Assembly: GCA_043228905.1 (NCBI GenBank)
Contig: JBHGNT010000015.1
Coordinates: forward strand, 4,774,001 to 4,838,000
Origin: Azolla caroliniana
Lineage: Eukaryota; Polypodiophyta
Length of the DNA stretch: 64,000 nt
Direction: 5' to 3'
Of this stretch, positions 22,778 to 32,389 are shown one piece after another. Made by a program: the position numbers and the translations under genes. The notes beneath the pieces are model-generated. The model was given only the letters and a program-made list of their open reading frames with translations, ran no database searches and had not been told where the DNA came from. Position 1 is the stretch's first letter; each line of letters begins with the position of its first letter.

Positions 22778-25027
22778 CGCCCCTCCAAACGCAACTTTCG
22801 ATCATCGAATAGTTGGTTCAGATTGGTCTTCGAGTCGGCTTCGACTCATGTTGTTGTAGTAGAGGAGAATCGGATCCTTAATGGGAACGCCCAAATCCTT
22901 CAAGATTTGCAATTGTCGGCTACTTCTTACTGCTCCATGATATGGCTCCACTACCAAGGGAGAAGAAAAATCCCAATGTTAGATCGTCTGTCGGCTTTAT
23001 AGTCGGCCCAGTCGGCATCAATAAACCCTTCAAGTCGAATCAGTGTGGACGAGTCGTATTGGATGCCATAATCGATTGTACCACTTACATAACGTAACAC
23101 TTCCTTAGCACAGTCCAAGTGAATGTTTTGTTGTGTCTACATAAACTGGCTAAGGAGGCTGATCGGGTAGTTGAGGTCGGGCCGAGTAATGCTGAGATAA
23201 ATAAGGCTTCCGACAAGTTGTCGCTAGTATGTCGGCTCACACTCTTCTGTGCCAAAATCTGCATCTAGATTTCGATTTCGATCAAGAGGGGTAGCGACGG
23301 GCTTACACGATGTCATCCCAAACTTGAAGAGCAGATTGAGGATATAGTGTCATTGGGAGATCATGATGCCGTCAGGAGTCCGAATTACTTCTATACCTAG
23401 AAAGTAATGGAGCTCCTTCATGTCCTTCATTTCGAATTGGTTGGAGAGTAGCTTTTTAATATGTTCGATATCTGCAATGTGCTCTCCTCCAATGACTAAG
23501 TCGTCCACATATATTATGATAAATAGTTGTCCTCTGGAGTCGCTCCGAATGAACAAGGAATTGATGGACTTGGACATTTTGAAGCCGATTTGGTGAAGAT
23601 ATTGGGTTATCTTCGAATGTCATGCTCTAGGTGCCTATTTGAGGCCGTAGAGAGGCTTTTTGATTCGGTATACCACTTGCGGATGTATGCTTGACTTTGA
23701 AGCATGGTGGTTGTACCATGTACACCCTCATCTAATTCACCTTGGAGAAAGGCGTTCGTTATGTCCATTTTGTGAAGGTGCCACCATTTGGCTGCAGTAA
23801 GCGCAACCACGGTTTGGATGGTAGTCATATTTGCCACCAAGACAAAGGTCTCTTTGTAATCGACACTGTGCGTTTGCGCATAGCCCTTTGCCACAAGTCG
23901 TACCTTATACCGATTGACAGTGTCGTCGGTGTTGTGCTTCACTTTGAATATCCACCGACATCTGATTGCCTTTTAGTGGGATGAAGAGGGGGCAAGATCC
24001 TGCATCTCATTTTTGGAGAGTGCTTGCATCTCCTCATTCATCGCTTCGACCCATCGGGGGTCTTTAGCGGCTTCAGAAACGTTTTCCAGTTCCCGAACTG
24101 GCGCCACCTTCATCATGAAGGCATAGTGATATGCCATGTAGTTGTTGTAGCCGAATCAGCTAACTATGTTCTTTTCTCGGGTGGACCGACGTGGTGGTTC
24201 ACTTGTCTTCGTGAGCACTTTCTTGGCTCCTGGTGTCCTCATGATAGGCACATCCAATCCACCGTACTCACTATTGAGTGAGTGAGTCAATTCAGTTCCA
24301 TCTGAGTCTTCGAACTCAAGCATTTTGGCCCTCCTGTTGTCCGGCTTCAGACTCAGCCTTGACGTGCTTTGGTCACTTGGAGGCTCCTATGGTCCACTCA
24401 ATCTGGTTGATATTGCACTTTCTTCTGGTGTGAGCCTCAATCGCTCGTACTCCTCCGAGTCTATGTTGAGAGCAGTTCCGATTGGTTCGGATGGAACTTC
24501 TTTCCATAGAACTTCTCGTGGGGGGTTACACCATGCACCCCAAATGTTGTGCACTAGTTCATTAGATAGATTGTCTTGTTCGCTGCTTCAGCCCAGTATC
24601 TTTTTGCCAATTTTTTCTCATTCATCATTGCCCTTGCCACCTCGGGTATTCGCCGATTTTTCCATTCGGCTACTCCTTTTTGTTGAGGTGTGTGTCGGCA
24701 AGTAAATTCCCGCCAGATTCCTTCTTGACGAAGGTATGTTGTGAAGGAGTCGAAGAAGTACTCTTTGCCTCCGTCTAATCGAAGGCCCCGAACAGCCTTT
24801 TCAACTTCGTTTTTAAACTTCTGGACATGTGAGAACACTTCACTCTTTTGTCGCATAGGATAGATCCAAGTGTTCATGGAGAAGTCATCGATGAATTTCA
24901 CATAGTATTCTCTACCACCAAATGTTGTCGTTTGGGTTGGTTCCCATACATCTAAATGTATATCCAGGATCCCTTTACTCACGTTCTTCTCTTTCGGGAA
25001 CAGTTGACAATGTTGTTTGCCGAATTG
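22778..25027 (-). pseudogene. Copia J RT, linker and integrase remnant
   Basis: Minus-strand fragments: part of RNase H (22860-23000), RT with IIYVDDLVIGGEH (about 23500) and HYFLGIEVIRTPDGIM, an upstream RT block (23607-23984), linker (24200-24440) and integrase (24554-25010, with FIDDFSMNTWIYPM and CRHTPQQKGVAEWKN). RNase H and the integrase C-terminal region are shortened by deletion. It breaks at 25027 in the CEACQFGKQH-type motif, where copia D is inserted. Confidence 0.82.
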
Positions 25028-25032
25028 GTAGG

Positions 25033-25102
25033 TGTTAGGAAATGAAGTCTGTGGTGATTGCAATGCAGCGGAAGGTGAACGTAGGTGTGTGTATGTGTAA
25101 TA

Positions 25103-25138
<36 letters not shown>

Positions 25139-25335
25139 CAAAAAACAGAAATAGACAAGAGCGTATATTATATTAACGAAACAAAATACATCCAACATTA
25201 ACTAAGTTACAATGAGTTGGTTTATATACCAACTAAGCTAGGGCAAGCGCCCTTTCTACTATTTAGAAAGCTAGCATGGAATGTCCATGAGCTAGTGTGA
25301 ACCTATCTATGGGAAGTTGAGTTCGATTCTCAACG
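25033..25335 (-). repeat. 3' LTR of copia D
   Basis: About 303 bp, plus-strand ends TGTTAGGAAATGAAG and GATTCTCAACG (the final A has changed to G). It has a GA microsatellite at 25106-25136 and TTGGTTTATATACCAAC as a TATA-containing inverted repeat near 25217. Confidence 0.85.
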
Positions 25336-26506
25336 CACCCCTTTGAACACAACTTCCATCTGTCGGAAAGTCGTTCGGTTCGTACTTCGACTTGTCTAGT
25401 TGGTTGTGTTGCGTATTGCGTAGCCTATCCGTGTTGCGTCTACGTACTCCCCCTCAAGCTCGGCAATGTAGACGACGTGAGACCAAGATCTGATGCAAAT
25501 TACCCGAGCTTGTCAATGCCTAAGGCCTTTGTAAAGATATCAGCAACTTGTAGGTGTGTGTTGATGTGTTGGAGGTCAACTTCTCCAACCTGAACGCGCT
25601 CGCGGATGAAGTGGTAGTGCACTCAATGTGTTTAGTCCGCTAGTGAAATACAGGGTTGCGCGCTAAGTAGATACTACTCATGTTGTCGTAGTACAAGCGT
25701 ATTGGATCTTTGATGGGAATGCCCAGATCCTTCAGTACGCGCTTAAGCCATACGGCTTCACATGCGGCGATTGTTGCGCCCCTGTATTCGGCTTCTGTGC
25801 TCAACAGTGCGACTGTCAGCTATTTCTTGCTACTCCAGGAGATCGCTCCACTGCCGAGGGAGAAGACGAATCCGGATGTGGATCGTCTATCTGCTTTGTA
25901 TCCTACCCAGTCCACGTCTGTGTACCCTTCAAGTCGAATGGTCGTATTTGACTTATACAAGATGCCATAATCCACTGTTGTGCTGACATACCGTAGTATC
26001 CTCTTAGCGCAATCGAGGTGAAGGTTACGCGGATTCTACATGAATTGGCTAAGTAGGCTGACCAAATAACTTAGGTCGGGTCATGTAATGGTGAGATAGA
26101 TTAGACTGTCGATCAGTTGACGATACTGAGTCGACTCGCTCGTGGTCGTGCCAAAGCTGGCATCGATCTTGAGATTACGTTCAAGAGGGGTAGTCACAGG
26201 TTTGCACTCTGTCATTCCAAACTTGTAGAGTAGGTTGAGAATGTAGTGTTGTTGTGAGATCATGATCCCAATTGGTGTCCGAATTACATCAATACCTAGA
26301 AAGTAATGAAGTTCGTGCAGGTCCTTCATTTCGAATCTGCCGAAAAGGAGTGATTTAACTTCGTTAATCTCGGCGAGATTCTTTCCTCCGATAACTAAGT
26401 CATCCACGTATAGAATGATGACTATCGGGCTATCCGACTCATTTCAGATGTACAGAGATGTATTGGATTTTGACATCTGAAATCCAACTTGGTGAAGATA
26501 CTGCGT
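25336..26506 (-). pseudogene. Copia D RNase H and C-terminal RT
   Basis: Reading the minus strand, the RNase H region (25460-25990, several frames) and the C-terminal RT part. The RT part has DDLVIGGKNLAEINEVKSLL and HYFLGIDVIRTPIGIMISQQHYILNLLYKFGM (26407-26081). The YVDD motif lies near 26400. At 26503-26506 the RT frame is cut by gypsy E and resumes at 32390. Confidence 0.85.
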
Positions 26507-27155
26507 TGTCGTCAAGAAAACCGTCCCTTAGCGCAATCGGTGTATAGCGCGCGTGAACCGGCTCTTCACGTGTGCGCGCCCTCTAATGTATATAATAAAG
26601 GATTAGGTACAAAGGTATATCCTAGATAGTTAGATTCGGTAGGTAGGTAGTTAATGAGGGAAACAACTCCCTTCTTGGAGCTATAAAAGAGAGGGAGGCG
26701 CGGGGAGAAAGGGATCACGCATTGAGGAGGACGAAGTGTTGTCGGACCATAACCGAACGCTTCTCCTCTGTTCATTCTCCATCGCTCTTCTCTGCAGGTT
26801 TTCGGGAGGCTCGCGCTTCTTCGAGGAACGCCCGTGTGCTTCTGGTAGCACCTCCATCCTATCCCCTTTCGTGCGCAGACGAGCAGGCATCTGCATCTGT
26901 TCGCCGGCCTGTTCAGTTGTAACCGCTCACGTGCTCTGTTGTTTTGTGTCATTTGTTAATATACAAACCTTCGTGTCTCTCTGCCTCTGTGTCCATTCGT
27001 GTTTTCTGCGTTGACGGGCCGTGTCCCTGTGTTTCTTTGCTCATACGTAATCGGTCGTCCCTCTCTTTCTCTTCCCCCTCCTATCACCTGCTCTTCGGTT
27101 CAAGACCCCGGTGGTCCCGCCTCGTTTCTCCACGCACGCGCGTAGTAACGCGACA
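26507..27155 (+). repeat. 5' LTR of gypsy E
   Basis: 649 bp, ends TGTCGTCAAG and AACGCGACA. It has TATAAAAG at 26682-26689 and a 3' part with GACCCCGGTGGTCCCGCC. It is 8 bp longer than the 3' LTR because of one indel near 26830-26845. Confidence 0.88.
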
Positions 27156-27159
27156 TATT

Positions 27160-27177
27160 TGGTGAACCCGACGTGAA
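27160..27177 (+). other. Gypsy E primer binding site
   Basis: TGGTGAACCCGACGTGAA lies four bases after the 5' LTR and starts with TGG, as expected for a tRNA 3'-CCA complement. It is not the initiator-Met site used by the copia elements. The tRNA was not identified. Confidence 0.6.
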
Positions 27178-27199
27178 CAAGGCGGCAGAGGAGCAGAAG

Positions 27200-28879
27200 A
27201 TGAGGGGGTCGGATCTTGCAGAGGCCATGGCTTCGGCCGTGGACCGGATAGTGAGCGCGCGCGAGGGCACCGGCGCCCTTGATAGGGCTATTGAGGCGAT
27301 CGTCAGTATGATCGGCCGGTTCAGTGGAAAGGATGCCACGAGTTATTTGGCGTCCTACCGGGCGGAGATGTTGATGAGGTATATTCCGGAAGAGAGGCAT
27401 CTTGCCGGATTCCCTCGAGCGGCGATGTTGGGCATCCATGCGGAGGTGCTCGAGGTCTGGGCGGAGAGCCGGACTTGGGAGGAGTTCGAAGGACGGCTCC
27501 TGGAGAAATACGGGTTGGATGACGCGCTTCGACTTTCGAAGCGGGGCTTCATGGAGTGGGTTGAGTCCTCCGACAAAGGAAGAAATGCATTGGCACTCCT
27601 CCGGGAGTTTGAGGATCGCTTTGCGCGCCTTTCAGCGCTCGATCGGACCGTTATGGACACAAGTCGTGCCCTACTGTTTGTCAAATCGGTTGACGCACGG
27701 GATCGGGAGCAAGTGGGCTCCTTACTGGAAACCGAAGACGGGCTGACGGCCGACTGGGCCGCGGTAAAAAGAGTCTGCAGCCGTTTTGACAAACGGTGGG
27801 AGTGGGCTGATATAGGGGCGACCGGGGCGGGTCCTATCGCAGCAAGGAAGCTCGAACTGATACCGCAGGTGCGACGGGAAGAGACCCAGGAGTGGCTCGA
27901 AACCGGTTCGGCTTCGACCGGCGTGGTCAGAGGCTCGTCCGGGGGGGCAGCTTTGGAGGAGTTGACATGGGCGGTAAAGGATCTCCAGATCGCCCAGGCT
28001 CGAAGGGAAGGTGGTGAACAGGCTCGTGACCGACGGCCTCCGGCAGGAAATAGGTGCATGTGGTGCGACGAGGTCGGCCACAACCGGAAATACTGCGGGG
28101 ACTTTGCGGAGGCTTTGAGAAGCCGGGTAGTGTACCTGTGGGAAGGTCGGGTGAACGCCAGCGATACCCGGAGGGCCCTGAACCGAAACGATGGGCGAGG
28201 AGGAATGAAAAGGCTGATGGAAGAGGCGGCGGCCCGGCACGCGGAGACCATCCACTACTCGGCGTCGGCCGGTATTCGGGTCGGTGGCAGCGAGGCCCGA
28301 AAGGAGAGCGAAGCCGGGTTCTGGCCGACGGTGCTGGAAGGCCTCGTCGGTGCCCGACTAAAGAAAGACGAGGCGGACCGCGCGGAGAAGCGGGTCCAGG
28401 AGGTAACCGGGTGGAGTGACCCAGTCGAAGAAAAGACGGGTTTCGTCGAAGCAGCTTGCCAGAACTACGAGGCTCTGGTTGAAGACAAACGGGTAGGTAA
28501 AACCGGAGGGGCCGAACCCTCACAGAGATACGAAACCCGATTCAGGCCGAAACAGAACGAGGCCGGTGAGACCAGTGCCCGGGATAACCACAAGAAGGGC
28601 GGATACCGGTTGGGCACGGAGATCGAAAGGACCACGGACCTACAAAAGGTCCTGGAAGAACGAATCCTCGACAGCAAGGTGGAACTGTCGTTGCGGGAGG
28701 TGCTCGGAATCGCCAAGAAGGAGTTCCATGACTCCATCGTAGACTTGGTGAAGAGGAAGAGGTTGTCGACGGAGACAAAACCAGAAAGGCCGGTGGAGGT
28801 GCGGACGATGCACATGGAGGACATGGCGCTGGAAGACGAGTGGGCGGAGAGCCACTACTCGAGGCCACACTGGGCCTGA
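27200..28879 (+). CDS. Gypsy E gag polyprotein
   Basis: 559 codons from the first ATG at 27200; the frame is open back to 27173. The N-terminal half is helical and capsid-like (RFSGKDATSYLASYRAEML near residues 40-60), then a CX2CX4HX4C zinc knuckle at about residues 286-299 (CMWCDEVGHNRKYC). The C-terminal part is long, charged and ends with a conserved-looking helical segment (ILDSKVELSLREVLGIAKKEFHDSIVDLVKRKR). The stop at 28877-28879 is TGA and the protease frame continues in the same phase, so gag and protease were probably one polyprotein broken by a CGA to TGA change. Confidence 0.85.
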   Translation: MRGSDLAEAMASAVDRIVSAREGTGALDRAIEAIVSMIGRFSGKDATSYLASYRAEMLMRYIPEERHLAGFPRAAMLGIHAEVLEVWAESRTWEEFEGRLLEKYGLDDALRLSKRGFMEWVESSDKGRNALALLREFEDRFARLSALDRTVMDTSRALLFVKSVDARDREQVGSLLETEDGLTADWAAVKRVCSRFDKRWEWADIGATGAGPIAARKLELIPQVRREETQEWLETGSASTGVVRGSSGGAALEELTWAVKDLQIAQARREGGEQARDRRPPAGNRCMWCDEVGHNRKYCGDFAEALRSRVVYLWEGRVNASDTRRALNRNDGRGGMKRLMEEAAARHAETIHYSASAGIRVGGSEARKESEAGFWPTVLEGLVGARLKKDEADRAEKRVQEVTGWSDPVEEKTGFVEAACQNYEALVEDKRVGKTGGAEPSQRYETRFRPKQNEAGETSARDNHKKGGYRLGTEIERTTDLQKVLEERILDSKVELSLREVLGIAKKEFHDSIVDLVKRKRLSTETKPERPVEVRTMHMEDMALEDEWAESHYSRPHWA

Positions 28880-28897
28880 GCGACCACGGAAACCCCG

Positions 28898-29326
28898 ATG
28901 AAGATCGAAGATGTTCAGGAACCGGTGGTGGCGCTGGTGGACCACGGTTCGGAAATAAACCTAATGTCCATGGACTTCTACAAGAAGGGGAAATGGCCGG
29001 TCAACACCAAGCACGGGTGGAAGATACGGGCGGCGACGCGCGCCACCGAGGAACTACACGGGGCCTGCCCAAACGTGCGAGTCAAGATCGGCGACGTCGA
29101 GATAGACCAACACTTCTTTGTGCAGGAGACATCCTCGCACCCGGTCATACTGGGAGAACTGTACATTACGGCAGCACGGATGGAGACCAAGGTGCTGGAC
29201 AACGGGTCGGCTTACGCGAGGGTCAAGAGTCAGGACGGGCGTCATTCGGTCCAGTTCCTGACGGTGCGACCGAACCACGAGCGAATCCGCGAGTCCCTCG
29301 GTGGTGAGAACCGAGAGGATTTTTAG
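28898..29326 (+). CDS. Gypsy E retropepsin-like protease segment
   Basis: 142 codons in the same phase as gag, six codons after its stop. VVALVDHGSEINLMS has the retropepsin pattern (Asp-x-Gly-Ser followed by a hydrophobic flap region), and PVILGELYI matches the second conserved hydrophobic-hydrophobic-Gly motif. In life it would be part of the polyprotein and cleave it. The frame ends at a TAG (29324-29326). Confidence 0.75.
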   Translation: MKIEDVQEPVVALVDHGSEINLMSMDFYKKGKWPVNTKHGWKIRAATRATEELHGACPNVRVKIGDVEIDQHFFVQETSSHPVILGELYITAARMETKVLDNGSAYARVKSQDGRHSVQFLTVRPNHERIRESLGGENREDF

Positions 29327-29567
29327 AGAGGGTTGTCAAGGCGTGGGGCCGCGATAGTCCAGACACTCCGGGAAAACCCCACAAATGTACGATAGAGGCG
29401 AAACCGAAGAAACCTTGTACCATAAGTAGGAAGTTTTGTTTCTCCGACAACGGAGGGTGTACGATAGTTGGCGTCGTTGGCCGAGAAAAGACAAGGGCGA
29501 AAGAGCAACTTCGGGCGTGCGGAGTTCTCGGGCCCAGCGAGGAAATCAACGGAGCCGTGGAGGCGGT
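29327..29567 (+). other. Rearranged junction replacing the RT palm of E
   Basis: Between the protease and the RT thumb/RNase H region there are only about 240 bp, whereas a complete RT finger-palm region needs several hundred more. No YxDD motif is found. The sequence is open over short stretches but matches nothing I recognise. A deletion with or without filler DNA is the simplest reading. Confidence 0.6.
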
Positions 29568-30304
29568 CTCCTTCGGCTAAGGTGGAAGCCATCTCCGCAA
29601 TGAAGCCCGACTGTAACTCGGTCACGGAGGTACGGAGGTTCTTTGGAGCATGCGCTTTCTACCACATATGGATCCCGCATTACGCCCACGTTGTCGAGCC
29701 GCTATACGGGTTGCTGAAAAAGGGGCGAAAATTCGAGTGGCGGGACGAGCATACGGAGTCGGTCCGAAAGATGAAAGAGGCTCTTGTTGCAGCTCCGGCA
29801 CTCCGGAAGGCTGTCTACGAGAAAGGTACTCCCATCTACATGACGGTAGATACGAGTCCGACCGGGATCGGATGGGTCGTCAACCAAGAAGATGAGGACG
29901 GCATTCGGTTCCCAATCCGGTTCGGCGCGAAGGTCCTCAGCGAGCGACAGCGAGGATACGCCCAAGTTAAACGCGAACTATGGGGTATCGTTTCGGTGGT
30001 GAAGGCCGATAAAGACTATCTGATCAAGACAGAAGTGATTATCGAGACGGACTGCTTGCCGATTCTCAGCATGGTTTCCGGATGCGCAACCCCGAACCTG
30101 GCAATGCTCAGGTGGATAGCGTACATCAAGTCCTTGTGCCCAGAAATACGACACATTTCCAGGAAAGACAATGCCATGGCCGACATGCTTTCGAGGGCGC
30201 GATTCGACGACAAGGGCGGCATGGTTTCGGAGGACGAGCAAGTCGGCGTGGACTTTTTCGAGGCGGCTTACGTAACAACCGAGGGGGGGCACTCCGGCGC
30301 TTAA
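29568..30304 (+). pseudogene. Gypsy E RT thumb and RNase H
   Basis: Open to 30304. VTEVRRFFGACAFYHIWIPHYAHVVEPLYGLLKKGRKFEW is the RT thumb-connection typical of Ty3/gypsy. RNase H follows: TVDTSPTGIGWVVNQEDEDG, LSERQRGYAQVKRELWGIV, IETDCLPIL and HISRKDNAMADMLSRA. A run of seven G near 30284-30290 marks a frameshift, after which the integrase frame continues in another phase. Confidence 0.82.
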
Positions 30305-30311
30305 CGATTTC

Positions 30312-31670
30312 AACGAGAGCAAGTACGACGAGGAGTGGCTGCAGATTGGGGGATTCTTAAGGACCATGACGCCGGACGCGTCATGGACAAAGAACGAGGC
30401 CAACCGGATCCGGAAGAAAGCGTACCGATTCTTTCTCCGGGACGGATACTTGTGGAAGCACCCGAAGAAGAGAAACGGCATCCCGCTCCGAGTAGTGGCG
30501 ATGAAGGAGGAACAGGAGGAGTTGCTGGAGGCCTACCACGACAGCCCCTGGGCTGGACATCGTGGGATGTGGGCCACGTTCGAGAAACTAAAGGGGAAGT
30601 ACTGGTGGTCGGGACTATACCGGGACGTGCATCGGTTCGTGGCAACTTGTGAGAGCTGTCAGATACACTCCATAGTCCGACATTGGGACGAGCTTCACCC
30701 TACATACCCTCCGGCCATCCACTTCAAATGGATGGTAGATTTGGTGACGATGCTGATGGGCGTAGGGCAGATGCGATATCTGGTGCTAGCCCGGGAGGAC
30801 CTGATGAACCAGGTGGAAGGCCGAGCCCTGCAGAACAAAACGATTGCGGCCGTGTGTCGGTTCCTGATCGAGGACGTGATATGACAGTACGGGTGCGTCG
30901 GGAAGATCGTGGCTGACCGCGGGGAGTTGGACGCCGAAGAGGCCGAGGAGTTGTTCGACCGGTTAGGGGTCAAGCTCTCGCTCACCACAGCGTACAATCC
31001 GGAGGCGAACGGGAAGGTGGAGCGCGGACACGGACCGATCGTCAAAGCGCTAGTCCGGGCATGCGGAGGCCAGGTCGGGAACTGGCCACGACTGTTACCT
31101 TATGCCTTGTGGGCGGACCGAACAACGCACAGTTCGGTAACCGGGTTCATGCCGTCAGAGCTCATGTTCGGACAGAAGCCGATCATGCCAATGGAACGGA
31201 CGATCTCCTCTTGGGCGACAGTGGACTGGAGAGACGAGATGAGCCGGGAAGAACTGCTAGCGGCGCGTATACGGCAGCTCGAGCGGAGGCCAGGGGACGT
31301 GGAACAAGCGGCGGAGAGACTTCGGGCGTCGAGGATGAGGAACAAAGCCCGGTTCAACCAAACGCACCGGCTCTGACCAAAGAAAATCGAGGAAGGCGAC
31401 TGGGTGCTAGTCTACGACAGCAGCCTCGACAACCAGCACCGGGCAACACGGAAGTTTGCAAAGCGGTGGTTCGGGCCTTACGTGGTAACGAGCGCCAACG
31501 ACAACAGGACGTATCACCTGGCAGAACTCGACGGTACGAGAATGGCGGTACCGGTAGCAGGGAAGCGGATCAAGGCGTTCAAGAAGCTCCACGACGGCGA
31601 ACCGGATGTAAGAGGCCTGGACAGCAACAACGAACAGTCCGAAACGGAGGACGAACCGATGAACGAGTAA
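30312..31670 (+). pseudogene. Gypsy E integrase
   Basis: Open pieces 30312-30884, 30885-31376 and 31377-31670 are all in one phase, separated by single TGA stops. They contain an HH-CC zinc domain (AYHDSPWAGHRGMWATFEKL; CESCQ), the core with WMVDLV, ADRGELDAEEAEELFDRLG and NPEANGKVERGH (catalytic Asp, Asp, Glu visible), and a C-terminal GDWVLVYD/KRWFGPYVV tail. No chromodomain is seen. Both stops fit single G-to-A or C-to-T changes (TGG or CGA to TGA). Confidence 0.82.
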
Positions 31671-31732
31671 CCGGAACCCAGACCAGTTTTCCAAACCAGA
31701 ACCCAATTTTGGCGCATACCGGTGGATGCACG

Positions 31733-31748
31733 GTTAGGTGGGGGCGGA
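31733..31748 (+). other. Gypsy E polypurine tract
   Basis: AGGTGGGGGCGGA immediately precedes the 3' LTR start TGTCGTG at 31749. Confidence 0.7.
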
Positions 31749-32389
31749 TGTCGTGAAGAAAACCGTCCCTTAGCGCAATCGGTGTATAGCGCGCGCGAAC
31801 CGGCTCTTCACGCGTGCGCGCCCTCTAATGTATATAATAAAGGATTAGGTACAAAGGTATATCCTAGGTAGTTAGATTCGGTAGGTAGGAAGTTAATGAG
31901 GGAAACGGCTCCCTTCTTGGAGCTATAAAAGAGAGGGAGGCGCGGGGAGAAAGGGATCGCGCATTGAGGAGGACGAAGTGTTGTCGGACCGTAACCGAAC
32001 GCTTCTCCTCTGTTCATTCTCCATCGCTCTTCTCTGCAGATTTTCGGGAGGCTCGCGCTACTTCGAGGAACGCTTCCGGCAGCACCTCCATCCTATCCCC
32101 TTTCGTGCGCAGACGAGCAGGCATCGGCATCTGTTCGCCAGCCTGTTCGGTTGTAACCGCTCGCGTGCTCTGTTGTTTTGTGTCATTTGTTAATATACAA
32201 ACATTCGTGTCTCTCTGCCTCTGTGTCCATTCGCGTTTTCTGCGTTGACGGGCCATGTCCTTGTGTTTCTTTGCTCATATGTAACCGGTCGTCCCTCTCT
32301 TTCTCTTCCCCCTCCTATCACCTGCTTTTCGGTTCAAGACCCTGGTGGTCCCGCCTCGTTTCTCCACGCACAGGCGTAGTAACGCAACA
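31749..32389 (+). repeat. 3' LTR of gypsy E
   Basis: 641 bp, ends TGTCGTGAAG and AACGCAACA. It differs from the 5' LTR at about 28 positions (mostly transitions, many at CpG) and one 8-bp indel. It is followed by target duplication GCGT (32390-32393). Confidence 0.88.

Larger units (their letters stand above)
26507..32389 (+). mobile_element. Ty3/gypsy element E, GC-rich, RT palm deleted
   Basis: A 5883-bp plus-strand element with LTRs at 26507-27155 and 31749-32389 and target duplication GCGT (26503-26506 and 32390-32393). Removing E and one GCGT rejoins the RT frame of copia D. The order gag, protease, RT/RNase H, integrase shows Ty3/gypsy. The interior is strikingly GC- and CpG-rich compared with its neighbours. 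The RT palm with its YxDD site is missing, so E needs help from another element to move. Confidence 0.9.

Noticed and set aside
27355-28523. Long antisense open frames across gypsy E gag (298 and 198 codons)
   Set aside because: They are mirror frames caused by the high GC content of the gag coding strand; they carry no motif, while the plus strand has a zinc knuckle and continuous gag.
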